The translations under genes were made by a program, and so were the position numbers. Below are positions 9,728 to 21,300 of a DNA stretch of 64,000 nt, in pieces. Location: assembly GCA_019633425.1 (NCBI GenBank), contig WSUB01000061.1, positions 1 through 64,000 of the forward strand. Direction: 5' to 3'. The first letter of the stretch is position 1. Each line of letters begins with the position of its first letter. The stretch is from Tulasnella sp. 424. Its lineage: Eukaryota > Basidiomycota > Agaricomycetes > Cantharellales > Tulasnellaceae. Below the pieces are notes generated by a model. That model was not told where the DNA came from. It worked only from the letters and a program-made list of their open reading frames with translations, and did no database searches.

Positions 9728-12484
9728 ATGGAGGACGAAAGGGACTCTGCTGGCATTCCTCGTTCGGCCGGATCCGACGCAAGTGGTTCTCGTAGTGAAT
9801 TCAAGCCGAGCGCTAAGTTGGTGCGTCGCGTCCGAAGTTTCAATTCAAGCGACTTACCGAAACAAATCGCTCGCATGGGGCGAGAATGAAGAAGCTCGAG
9901 AAATGGCGAATTCATCCTTCGTCAGTCAGAGATCCTATAGACCCTCTCATATTCCATGGAGGGCATGCGACAGTATCAAAAGGCTTTCTGCTTGGCCACG
10001 AGGACGAACACTGGTCTGATAGAGAGTTCGCTTGGTGGACAGAGGTGAGTCCTGATCGATATCTCTGCTCCCTTTTGAACAAAATTTCGAACCCTGATTG
10101 GAAAGTTCGTAGCAGTAAAGAAAGCGAGGATAGGGGATAATAAGGATATAAACCGAGTACTGGGAGTAAGGATGCTCCGTTCAGCTCCGTAAACGTTCCG
10201 TCAGGATCTAAGCCCTTCCAGTTGGCACTCAGGGAAACGGAATTCCTAGTTGCAATTTCTCATCCAAACATCATCAAGCTCAGAGGTTTCGTCGAGGACC
10301 TACCCAAGGATATAATCTGGCTGGTATTTCCTTGGGCAGAGAACGGCAATTTGAAGGACTTTGTTGCTTCACACGATTGGGAAATCCCAGAGCGGATCTC
10401 GTTGGTACGACCAAAAGACTCCTTGTTAAACCGACTCTAAGAATCCATACGCTAGATCAAAGACGTGGCAAAAGGGTTGGACTACCTCCATAACCAAGAA
10501 GTCCCCATATGCCACGGTGACCTCAAGTCGGTAAGCTCCAGACGTGCGATGATACGCTTAACAAGCTCAGTCTTGAACCATGCAGTTCAATATATTAGTA
10601 AACTCGAACCACGCCGCAGTGATTACCGACTTTGGCTCTGCTCGTCGCCTTACAGTCCACGATCTCAACAGACAACCAGGGCTGGTCCAAAACCAGCAGC
10701 AGCCGCTCCAAGCAATCTTCTCCACCCTCAGCAAAACCATAACGCTTACGGGCAATTTATACACTCTTCGCTGGGCTGCACCAGAGCTGCTAAATGACGA
10801 CCAAATGAGCCTCTGGAGTGATATATGGGCATTGGGCTGGATAACTTATGAGGTAAACCTCTGGATTTGAATTCGATGGGTATCCGAGGCCTAGGCTCAC
10901 AAATTCCCTCCGAAAAAGGTTCTGACCAATTCCATCCCATTTCAAGATGTCCCGAAGGACGCCGCTGTTATCGAACGCGTCATCAAAGGAGATCTTCCAT
11001 CCCTTGACGAGCATGCTCGCGTGACGTTGTTTCAGAATCTTTGCTCCCTTATGACGATGTGTTGGAACAGCAATCCTAGCGAAAGACCGACAGCTACAGA
11101 ATATGCACGTGCCATCAGTGATATGGTGAGTGATGCTGGTTTATAGTGGGTGAAACACGATTGACCCATCATGATGTAGCCGATGGTCGTTCCATATTTG
11201 GCGTCTCCCAGAAAATTATCCTCTGAAGTTCTGATGCGGCGGGGAGGGAAGGGATGGGAGTCCGGTGACTCTGCGATGGCATTTGCTTGCTTCACCGAGG
11301 CTCATCGGATTTCTACCAAGATCGGCGATAGGGCAGGCAAGGCCTCCGCTCTTTGCGGTCTCGCTGAGGTACGTGGAGCTCGAAAGGAGTACAGCGAGGC
11401 CTTCGAGCTCTACTCCGAGGCCCTGAAAACCTTTACCGACATGGGTAGCAGGCATGGCAGAGCCTTCGCTCTGCAGGGTGTCGCTGAGGTACAGCGGCGG
11501 GCTCAAAAGGAGTACAGCGACGCCATTGAGCCCCACTCCGAGGCACTGCAAATCCCTACCAACCACAGCGACATGCAGGGCAGGATCTCCACTCTGTGCG
11601 ATCTCGCTAAGCTATGTGGAGCTCGAAAAGAGTACAGCGATGTTGTCGAACTCTCCTCCGAGGCCCTGACAGTTTATACCGACACGGGCAACATGCAAGG
11701 CAGAGCCTCTGCTCTGCAGGGTCTCGCTGAGGGACATCGGGCTCGAAAGGGGTTCAGTCAGGCCATTGGGCTCTACTCCTCGGCACTGCAAATCCGTACC
11801 GCCTTCCCCGACAGGCGGCGTAGGGCCTCCGCTCTGTGCGGTCTCGCTGAGGTACGCGGAGCTCGGAATGAGTACAGCGAGGCCATCGAGCTCTACTCCG
11901 AGGCCCTGAAAATCCATACCGACATGGGCGACATCCATGGCAGAGCCTCCGCCCTGTGGAGTCTCGCTGAGACGCATCGGCTTCGAAACGAGTACAATGA
12001 GGCCATCGCGCTCCGCTCCGAGGGGCCGAAAACCCGTATCGACATCTATGACAAGCGAGGAAGAGCTGACGCTCTGTGGCGTCTCGCTGAGGTGCATCGG
12101 ATTCGAAACAAGTACAGCGAGGCCATCATGCACAACTCCGAAGCCCTGCAAATCTATACCGACATTGGCGACAGAAATGGCCAAGCCTCCGTTCTGTCAA
12201 GTCTCGCTCAAGTGCACCAGCTTCAGAACGAGTACAGAAGTGCCAACAAGCTCTACTCCGAGGCCCTGCAAATCTATACCGACATCGGCGACAGAACGGG
12301 TCAAGCCTCGGCTCTGTCAAGTCTCGCTCAAGTCCATCAGCTTCAAAATGAGTACGACAAGGCTCTCAAGCTCTACCACAAGGCCCTGCAAATCTGTCCC
12401 ATCGACGACAGACGAGGCATAGCCGACGCTCGGCGTGGTCTCGCAGAGTTGTATCGGCTTCGGGACAAGTTCACCGGGGCCTAG
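9728..12484 (+). CDS. Kinase-TPR fusion protein, copy C (about 10 diverged TPR units)
   Basis: Inferred exons: 9728-9820 (tentative), 9892 or 9886-10044, 10106-10165, 10213-10404, 10456-10530, 10586-10852, 10895-11125, 11180-12484; about 760-790 aa. Kinase motifs: FHGGHATVSKGF (Gly-loop), FVAVKKARIG (ATP Lys), HGDLKSFNILVN (catalytic loop), ITDFGSARRL and LRWAAPELLND. The end of the kinase, SERPTATEY, joins across the 54-nt intron 11126-11179 to PMVVPYL and then the TPR array. Five internal exon lengths (60, 192, 75, 267, 231 nt) equal those of copies A and B. The TPRs are more diverged than in A and B (LAEVRGARKEYSEAFELYSE type, one unit of 41 residues). The AG acceptor used by exon 2 in A and B is mutated here (tag/agg became catggg near 9874), so translation may begin at the ATG at 9886 or use the AAG at 9891. 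Confidence 0.8.
11290..12470 (+). repeat. 120-bp tandem repeat array of kinase-TPR C
   Basis: About 10 units, period 120 bp with one 123-bp unit near 11500. The units are more diverged from each other than in the A and B arrays. Confidence 0.85.
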
Positions 12485-13217
12485 CGCCCCGCTCCAAGGG
12501 GCTATATAGTCGTACCGACGTCAGGGACTTTAGTAGATAGGATATATGATATAATGTGACCAATATCATCAAAATATTTGAGATATTCGTGACAGATAAT
12601 ACTTAAGCTCGAGGGGTACCGCAGCTGACGCCTCGCCACTGTCGACTCGGATGTCACGTTTGGCAAGTTGTTCGGGGATCTGGAGTCCAAGTTTCTATAG
12701 GGCAAGCGATCACTTTAATATGCTTGCTGAACTTAATTATGCAGCAATTTCTGTAATACGTCGTACCAATGGAGCAATGAACTTCCTAACTGGTGGGTTA
12801 CATGCACGAGCATCCACGAGCTTGGAAGATCTGTATGTGGACTCTCCGAGGCCGAATGAGACCGTTGTCGCCGAGCACTTTGATTATTATATCTTCATTA
12901 CGAACCCAAAGATGAAAGGGACAAATCCACATCCTAAATGCTTCTCCCTCATTTTGATGTCCGGCCTTTGGCATGCTTCTCTCTCACGTCCTCTCTCAGG
13001 CTTAAAGCATGTTTTTAATATCACTGCATAGGTTTTCGTCTCAACTACGTTCCCGCTCACGATCTCTCATTCGCAGTCAACACCAACCACCGGCAGGTTA
13101 CCGAATACTCGTTGCTTTTCATCCTCCGGTGTATCGAAATTCCGCCAATCGACCAACCAGTTCTCGAAATAACCAGTACTGCAGTGATGAGTAACATACA
13201 TCCCGTCCTTTGATTAC
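12485..13217. other. Intergenic, no supported gene
   Basis: An open frame of 126 codons (12651-13031) has no recognisable domain and no coding signature. It lies between two genes that converge here (kinase-TPR C on plus, the importin-like gene on minus). I see nothing else. Confidence 0.4.
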
Positions 13218-14765
13218 CTATACTCTTGGATGCTTGGAAAATTCCTTAAAGTGAGTTCTCAAGAGGTCAATAGCTATCCGTCCTATGTATGTTCCGCGAG
13301 TGTCCAGTCCATCTCTGATTGCGACAAGCCGACCTGGTCCACCAGCAGCTTTGAAACGCTCCACAACCTCCTCGTGACCGTACCCCGGCTTGTTCATGAG
13401 GGTTTCCACGCCTTGAAGTAAAACACGTAGCGCTTGGTAGTGCGGCGACGACAATCCGGAAGAGATCGCTTCGATGGAATTTGCCTGTATGAGCAATCCA
13501 AACATTCCATCGTTCTTCGTGCCCTTGATAGCCAAGGTAGCGAGCGCCCAGGCAGCGTCTGTCTGTGGTTTAGGTACTTCCGCTGGATCAGAAACTACGT
13601 TAAGGAGTAAAGGCACCAAACCATTGTCGAAAAGTGCCTGAGCTTGGGATAATGAACCAGCCGCTACGTTCGACGCTGCCCGGCAAGCATTCTGCCGTGT
13701 ACCAACGTGCTCGGATGTGATACAAGACTTGAGAGCGGTAAGGAAGCCTGCCTGTATGGCAGCCTCCGTAGACGCCTCGCTGCCGGCGGTGAATGCGCCG
13801 ACACAACGAACCGCGTGAAATCGCACCTCGTCTCGTTCCGCCCCACAGAACTCTACGAGTCGAGGTGTGATTCCGGTTGCGAGGATCGCTTCAGCGGCGG
13901 CCTCGTTAGAGATGATATAGTCGAGGGCTTTCAGAACATTGGTGAGGGGTTCGGAGGTTTCGTCGGTAGTATTTTTGATGAATTTGATAAGAACAGGTAT
14001 CATATGTCGTGTCTGGAAACGTAGGGATCATTGAACGACCGAAATACGGATGCCTCCGACGCGCACGCACCACTTCAAAGTCGAGCTGCTTATCTCTTTT
14101 TGCATCCAGGTAGCAGGTTAAGGCCCACGCGGCCGTGTCCAGCAATTTCGGCCCGGACTGCTCTGGAGCGTCCAAAACGTCTAACACAGGCTTGACTCCT
14201 CCTTCCTGAACAACTTGATCCCGTAAGTGCTGTGAGTCGCCCGCAATATTGCCTAATGCCCATAGAGCGTTATCCATGGCATCAATAGAGTCGCAAGGAA
14301 AGAGGGCCACGAGCTTCGGGATAGCGCCTGCGGCGACAACGGCTGCCGTTTGTTCCGAGGTTCCCGAAGCAACATTGGTCAAAATCCACGCAGCTTCGGC
14401 ACGAAACTCGAGATCCTCGGAGGAAAGCATGTCAACTATGAGCCCAAGAAGCGCTGAGTTGATCACTGGCTGCGCTGCTTCTTCCGGTGGCCGTTTTTGA
14501 AGCAGGCGGCGGACTTTGACCGTTGCTTCCAGCCGCGTCTCCCGGTCATCCGAATAAATCCCACTGACGATCTCGAGATTTATCTACCCAATAGAAAGTA
14601 CCGTGTATGTGGTTAGTAATAACGTGCGGTTGGGAGGGTTCCTCTTACATGACAATCATCCGTGATATACGAGCCGAGTTCGGCTTCGTCGAAATCTTCC
14701 TTCGACTCCTTTGCCGAGTCTTGAAGGGGTTCGGTTTGCAGAGTTGAAGCATCGACAAGTTCCAT
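13218..14765 (-). CDS. Importin-alpha-like armadillo-repeat protein, apparently without an IBB domain
   Basis: Exons (minus): 14765-14649, 14583-14071, 14012-13218; about 474 aa. Armadillo repeats run through almost the whole protein. Importin-alpha signatures include FRAEAAWILTNVASGTSEQT, MDNALWALGNIAGDS, HAVRCVGAFTAG and QTDAAWALATLAIKG; the WxxxN pattern that binds nuclear localisation signals is partly kept (ILTN, LGN). Classical importin-alpha carries NLS cargo into the nucleus with importin-beta. The first exon encodes an acidic 39-residue leader (KEDFDEAELGSY) followed at once by the first ARM repeat (LEIVSGIYSDDRETRLEAT). I find no arginine-rich importin-beta-binding segment and no acidic C-terminal tail. 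It is probably a diverged paralogue of SRP1 with a different or lost import cycle; an upstream exon I could not see remains possible. Confidence 0.75.
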
Positions 14766-16380
14766 GATACGGCTATGGTCTGATACGGTTGATGAAAACT
14801 TGGAGGAACGCTAGAGTTGGTGGTAAGCAGCTTGGGAGAAGCTAAGTTGTCCGAACCGGTTGGTCGAAGCCATGTATGCCGTAAGCCGACCACGTCTTGG
14901 CATCTTCTACGTCTCCCGACCTCGGTACATCTCTATGCTCATTATCAGCAGATTACACGCCAGGGTTTATTGATATTGGTGATAATGGTTAAGGCCTGCT
15001 AGGGGGTTTACCATGGCATTGATTGCTGCCGGGCTTGGCAGTCGAACCAAGAGTGTCGCTAACTGATGTCTGTAGTGGTGCAACACCGTAAGGTACCCGA
15101 CTCAATCTCAACGGACATTACATGCGCCATTTTTGCGGTTCTTAACGTTCTCGACAGCGGCGGAGGAAAACTTGGCGGCTGGTCGGCGGAAAGGATAGAA
15201 TGACGACTTGCCTCCGTTGATGTTTATATAGGAACCCTTCTTTGACCCAATCCCCAGCCCCACATCACCCACTCGCGTCACACAACGCCCCTAAGCCTCT
15301 GCTCGCACGCTTTATCTTGTGGTGTTGTTGAGAAAGCTGCAACTGGGCGAACAACCAAAATTCACAAGATGCTGTTGTAGGACGTATGCAGAGCCAATGT
15401 GGGAGCGTGTAACTCTGAGGGGATGGGATGGGCTTGGCCGTCTTCGGAGGAAGGACGCCCTGATCGTCTTGCACTAGGGAGAGAGAAACTACGACGTCTT
15501 CGACATGCTTTAGCCCGCCGCAACGCCTGGCTTGAGGTTTCACTGCGCGCCTATACGGAGCAAGGTTTATTGAGTTAAGTGAGGAATCCGGAAACAATAT
15601 TCGGTTTCGTCTCGTCTCTAGTCGTCCCCTCTATCGAGCTCGACCGTTTGACACTTTGCGAGACGTAGCTCAGGGTTCACTATGATGTCACGTAGGTCTT
15701 TCGGCGACGCGCCTCGCCACCTCAATTGAATCGCAGACTAAAGATCGACAGTGGACGACGTACGCCCAGATCTAAGTACCGTAGCAGTCGTCGTCAGACT
15801 ACCTCGTGGCAAGGAAGGAGGACTGGGGTATATAAAGCTGCTCCGGAACTCGTCTTCTCCCCCAATTTTTGACGTTCCAGCCCTCGCGCCCTCGCCCTCG
15901 TCAGCGTACCTCCACCTCCCTTCCCTTGCTCCCACTTAGAACCTGTCATCATTATCTCGACTTAAAATTCCTTCGCCGATTATAATCTTTTTCCACGGTT
16001 TCCAAAGCTGCTTCGCCTACAAGGCCGCTGCGCGTCCCTCCACGCCACCACGATCGTAGCCCGAACCCGCTCATACAGCTCACACCACCCCAACCCTCTC
16101 CAAGAAGCCCTCGAGGCTCTAAAATGCCCTTCGAGCAGTTCGTTTGTCCGGATCTCAGCCCGAGGTGGTTTCAGCACCAACTTGTCTCGTCGTTCGGACT
16201 GTTCCAAGTGACGATGCTCATGCTCCTGAGCCAGGTCGAAGAACAATATCCTCACCCTCAAGCTAGCTATATATCTCCCATGGCTCTCCAGGTTTCCGAC
16301 AATGCAGTTCGATTGTCCCTAACTTGTCTTCGACTCACCAACCCTTTCCCTCGTCGTTTAGGGCCCTTGCCCTGCTACGC
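14766..16380. other. Intergenic, contains a TATA-like site
   Basis: No conserved coding frame. A strong TATA-like motif (tatataaag) at 15829-15837 precedes the coiled-coil remnant by about 550 bases. The frame at 16124-16384 (MPFEQFVCPD..., 86 codons) has no recognisable feature. Confidence 0.35.
15829..15837 (+). promoter_or_regulatory. TATA-box-like motif
   Basis: The sequence tatataaag sits in a pyrimidine-rich region upstream of the plus-strand coiled-coil remnant. It is a motif match only. Confidence 0.3.
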
Positions 16381-16389
16381 ATGAAGGCC

Positions 16390-17067
16390 CGACTCTCTCC
16401 ACCTCCGCAAGACCTTCAACCGCCTCAGCATCGTCGCTCCATCCCCACTCGACTTTCTCGACCACAGATCTTACTCGGCTCACGGTACCGCAATCGGCCG
16501 CGACGACACCTGCTACCATTCACTCGAGTTCGCAAGCCACTTTCGCGCCCAAGTCTCCTCTCCCCGCCACTCTCCACACCTCGAATTCACCGTATCGCAA
16601 CTCGAACGAGACCATGCTCGTAAAACTAGCGAAACAAATGCGCTATTCAAAGACAATATCTTGCCTCGAATGAACGGCTTCGCCAAAGAACGCGACGCTG
16701 AAAAGCCGCCCGCAAGCTCGCCAAAGACCGATTGGCGGAGGAGATCGTTCGTCACGCGAAGACGGAGGAGCTGATCCTCAAGGAACGCAAACTGCATCGG
16801 AAAGCGGAGAGAGCAAGGCTCGAAGCCTGCTATGCTCTGGAGAAAAAGAACGCCGAGTTGGAAGCTGCTCTTCTCGACTTGCAAACGACAACCGACTTCC
16901 TCAACTTCGAAGCGCTCCAAAAGTCCCTCGTTCGCCTCGGCATCGTTTACCCGACAATCAACAGTACCCGCAGGCATTCTGCGTGGCTCCTTTCTTGCAT
17001 TAAGTCTGCGCGGCGGCTAGACGGAGTATCACCCCGAAGGAAGGGCCGGAGCAGAAGCAGAAGCTGA
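16390..17067 (+). pseudogene. Coiled-coil protein remnant with a -1 frameshift
   Basis: Two frames join into one plausible coding region. The first reads ...LEFTVSQLERDHARKTSETN... to AKERDAE (about 16700); the second continues KAARKLAKDRLAEE and then runs through a charged heptad-rich region (ILKERKLHRKAERARLEACY, ALEKKNAELEAALLDLQ) to a stop at 17067. The switch falls in an AAAA run at 16701-16704 and needs one base, so it is a true frameshift or a homopolymer sequencing error. The product would be an alpha-helical coiled coil. I do not recognise a family. The start is not identified. Confidence 0.4.
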
Positions 17068-18333
17068 AGCTAGCAAAAGTAGCCTATCAAGCCTTCGACG
17101 TGTCGGACGATGGGGATAGTTGTTCGGAGCCGGTCTCTGAAGAACCCCCCATGGCACTATAGAGAGCACCAGCTCCTACACAGTGGTTCAAGAACCGGTC
17201 TACCCGCCCTAGAAGGTTTGTGCCGCTTCCTCGGCTACGTCTTGGTCACGGAGCCTGACTGCGACCTCTTTCTGCTCGTTCTATAGACTTGCTTAGACTC
17301 TTCACCACGTCTCTTATACCTCCTATGGACTTGATTGCCATTTCATTTCTGCCGGGCTTTCCCGCTTTCGAACTTTTCGGCAACTAGGTTTGAATTTCCC
17401 CTCCACCGACTTCGTTCTTCGTGTTGTTTCCCATCATCGACTTCTTTTTTTCTCTCCCGCAACCTGTCGCTTGCATCAATTTTGTATCCCGTCGAGTCTC
17501 GTCAGCGTCCTATTCACCTATTCTATTTATTTATTATACAGGGGTTACTACAGTACTAGGGCACTGTGAGAAACCGGACGTTTCAAACACCCTATTTGGA
17601 ACACAGCGTTATTAAGTGTTATGAACGGCGTTAGGAAGGGTACGGGCTCTGAGGGGTGTTAGTAACATTAATGCAAACCTCAGCAGGACTCCGAAAGGGG
17701 TGCCTGGCGCATCAAATCGTGCACGCTTGCTTTGGGGAGTGGCATCATCAGAATATCAGAGGCTCGATGACATTTCTTATCATCACTAATGCCTCGGCAA
17801 AACACGGACGCAAGGGCATTGCCCAGTTTGGTCTCGAATTGAATATCCGTCGCGACTGCTTTCTGCACGCAACGCCGCCCTCCGCGCCATACAGCAGGCA
17901 GCTGCAGCTGCAGCTCAATACCCTTATTCGCTACCTAAAGCACCTATCGCATTTAGGTGAATGTACTGAATAGCTCTATTCACCGTATAGACTTACATAG
18001 TCTATACTATGTCTGTTGGTTTTTAAGACCCGTTTCAAACACCGGCGTTTCAAAGATCGAGTTAGAAGCACCGTTAGAAGGTTCAGGTGAGGTTCTCAGA
18101 GATCCCTATACAGTACCTTCCACCTTGTTGGAGCGATGAAGCACATACACCCTCCGATCCGAAATACACGGGAGGAAGGTTCTATAAGCATACAAGCAAC
18201 AAAGAAATATTGTCATGAGAGATGTACAAGAGAGCTGAAAGACGAAGTATGAAATGATGAAACAGAGTGAATGAAGAGGAAAGAGGAAGAAGGGAAAAAA
18301 AAGGAAACCCGGAGGAGGACGTGGGCGGACGCG
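17068..18333. other. Intergenic, no supported gene
   Basis: Low-information sequence with T-rich stretches (17400-17530). Short similar tracts occur near 17575-17600 and 18025-18060 (cgtttcaaacacc). No feature is supported. Confidence 0.4.
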
Positions 18334-21300
18334 TCAGGGCCATTGGCCAACAGCAGCCACACTTCCCCTCTTACGCTGCACTCCCGTGTAAAGACGGATT
18401 TGTAGGGCCTGGAAGTAGAGCTTGATGGCCTCACTGTACTTTTTTTGAAGCCAATGCACTTGAGCGAGACTTGACAGAGTGGAGGCTTGGCCAGTTCTGT
18501 CGCCCATGTCGGTATGGATGTACAGGGCGTTGGAGTAGAGCTTGATGGCCTCGCTGTACTCCTCTCGAAGCCGATGCTCTTGAGCTAGACGTGATAAGGC
18601 AGCGGCTCTGCCGAGATTGTCGTCGATGTTGGGGCGAATTTGGAGGGCCTCGGAGTAGAGCTTGATGGCCTCGCTGTACTCCTCTCGAAGTCGATGCTCT
18701 TCAGCTAGACTTGACAAAGCGGAGGCTAGGCCGGTTCTGTCGCCCCTGTTGGAACGGATTTGCAAGGCCTCGGAGTAGAGCTTGATGGCCTCGCCGTACT
18801 CCTCTCGAAGCCGATGCTCTTCAGCTAGACTTGCCAAAGCGAAGGCTAGGCCGGCTCTGTCGTCCATGTCGGTACGGATTTGCAAAGCCTCGGAGTAGAG
18901 CTTGATGGCCTCGCTGTACTCCTCTCGAAGCCGATGCTCTTCAGCTAGACTTGACAAAGCGGAGGCTAGACCGGTTCTGTCGTCCGTGTCGGTACGGATT
19001 TGCAAGGCCTCGGAGTAGAATTTGATGGCATCGCTGTAATTCCTTCGGAGCTGATGCAGTTGAGCGAGATTTGACAGAGCGGCGGCTTGGCCGATTCTGT
19101 CGCCCATCTGGGTCAGGGGTTTCAAGGCCTCGGAGTAGAATTTGATGGCATCGCTGTAATTATTTTCGAGCTGATGCACCTGAGCGAGACTTAACAGAGT
19201 CGAGGCTTCGCCGGTTCTGTCGCCCATGTCGGTACGGATTTGCAGGGTCTCGGAGTAGAGCTTGATGGCCTCGCTGTACTCCGCTAGAAATCGATGCTCT
19301 TTAGCTAAACTTGACAAAGCGGAGGCTAGGCCGGTTCTGTCGCCCCTGTTGGAACGGATTTGCAAGGCCTCGGAGTAGAATTTGATGGCATCGCTGTAAT
19401 TCCTTCGGAGCTGATGCACTTGAGCGAGACTTGACAGAGCAGAGGCTTGGCCAATTCTGTCGCCCAGCTGGGTCCGGATTTTCAAGGCCTCGGAGTAGAA
19501 TTTGATGGCATCGCTGTAATTCTCTTCGAGCTGATGCATCTGAGCGAGACTTGACAGAGTCGAGGCTTCGCCGGTTCTGTCGCCCATGTCGGTACGGATT
19601 TGCAGGGTCTCAGAGTAGAGCTTGATGGCCTCGCTGTAATTCTTTTGCAGCTGGTACTCTTGAGCCACGCTTGACAGGGCAGAGGCTCTCCCGAGATTGT
19701 CGTCAACGTTGGGGCGAATTTGGAGGGCCTCGGAGTAGAGCTTAATGGCCTCGCTGTAATTCCTTCGGAGCTGATGCACTTGAGCAAGACTTGACAAAGT
19801 GGAGGCCTGGCCGCTTCCGTCGCAAATGTCGGTACGGATTTTCAGGGCCTCAGAGTACAGTTTGATGGCATCGCTGTAATTATTTTGGAGCTGATGCACC
19901 TGAGCGAGACCTGACAGAGTGGAGGCTTGGCCGGTTCTGTCGCCCATGTGGATACGGATTCGCAAGGCCTCGGAGTAGAATCTGATGGCATCGCTGTACT
20001 TCCATCGGAGCTGATGCACCTGAGCGAGACTTGACAGAGTCGAGGCTTGGCCGGTTCTGTCGCCCATGCCGATACGGATTTGCAGGGTCTCGAAGTAGCA
20101 TTTGATGGCATCGCTGTAATTACTTTGGAGCTGATGCACCTGAGCGAGACTCGACAGAGTGAAGGCTTGGCCGGTTCTGTCGCTCATCTGGGTACGGATT
20201 TGCAAGGCCTCGGAGTAAAATTTGATGGCATCGCTGTAATTCTTTCGGAGCTGATGCACCTGAGCAAGACTCGACAGAGTAGAGGCTTGGCCGGTTCTGT
20301 CGCCCATGTCGGTACGGATTTGCAGGGTCTCGGAGTAGAGCTTGATGGCCTCGCTGTACTCCTCTCGAAGCCGATGCTCTTCAGCTAGACTTGACAAAGC
20401 GGAGGCTTNNNNNNNNNNNNNNNNNNNNNNNNNNNNNNNNNNNNNNNNNNNNNNNNNNNNNNNNNNNNNNNNNNNNNNNNNNNNNNNNNNNNNNNNNNNN
20501 NNNNNNNCGGAGTAGAGCTTGATGGCCTCGCTGTACTCCTCTCGAAGCCGATGCTCTTCAGCTAGACTTGACAAAGCGGAGGCTTGGCCGGTTCTGTTGC
20601 CCATGTCGGTACAGGTTTGCAGGTCCTCGTTATACAATTTAATGGCCTCGCTGTGCTCGTTTCGAAGCTGATGCACCTCAGCAAGACTTGACAGAGTAAA
20701 GGTTTGGCCGGTTCTGTCGCCCATGTCGGTACGGATTTGCAGGTCCTCGGAATAGAATTCGGTGGCCTTGCTGTACTCGGTTTGAAGCTGATGCACTTCA
20801 GCGAGACTTGACAGAGTGGAGGCTTCGCCGGTTCTGTCGCCCATGTCGGTACGGATTTGCAAGGCCTCCGAGTAGAATTTGATGGCATCGCTGTACTTCC
20901 TTCGGAGCTGATGCACCTGAGCGAGACTTGACAGAGTCGAGGCTTGGCCGGTTCTGTCGCCCATGTCGGTACGGATTTCCAGGGTCTCGGAGTAGAGCTT
21001 GATGGCCTCGCTGTACTCCTTTCGAAGCCGATGCTCTTGAGCTAGACGTGATAGGGCAGCGGCTCTGCCGAGATTGTCGTCGATGTTGGGGCGAATTTGG
21101 AGGGCCTCGGAGTAGAGCTTGATGGCCTCGCTGTACTGCTTTTGCAGCCGGTGCACCTGAGCCAGACTTGACAAAGTGGAGGCCTGGCCGCTTCTGTCGC
21201 AGATGTCGGTACGGATTTTCAGGGCCTCAGAGTAGAGCTTGATGGCGTCGCTATACTCCGTTCCAAGCTGATGCACTTGAGCGAGACTTGACAGAACGGA

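Noticed and set aside
11612..12184. Minus-strand frame of 190 codons over the copy C TPR array
   Set aside because: Same periodic shadow effect; the plus-strand TPR frame is the real one.
12651..13031. 126-codon plus-strand frame between kinase-TPR C and the importin-like gene
   Set aside because: No domain or conserved segment, and no supporting neighbouring exon.
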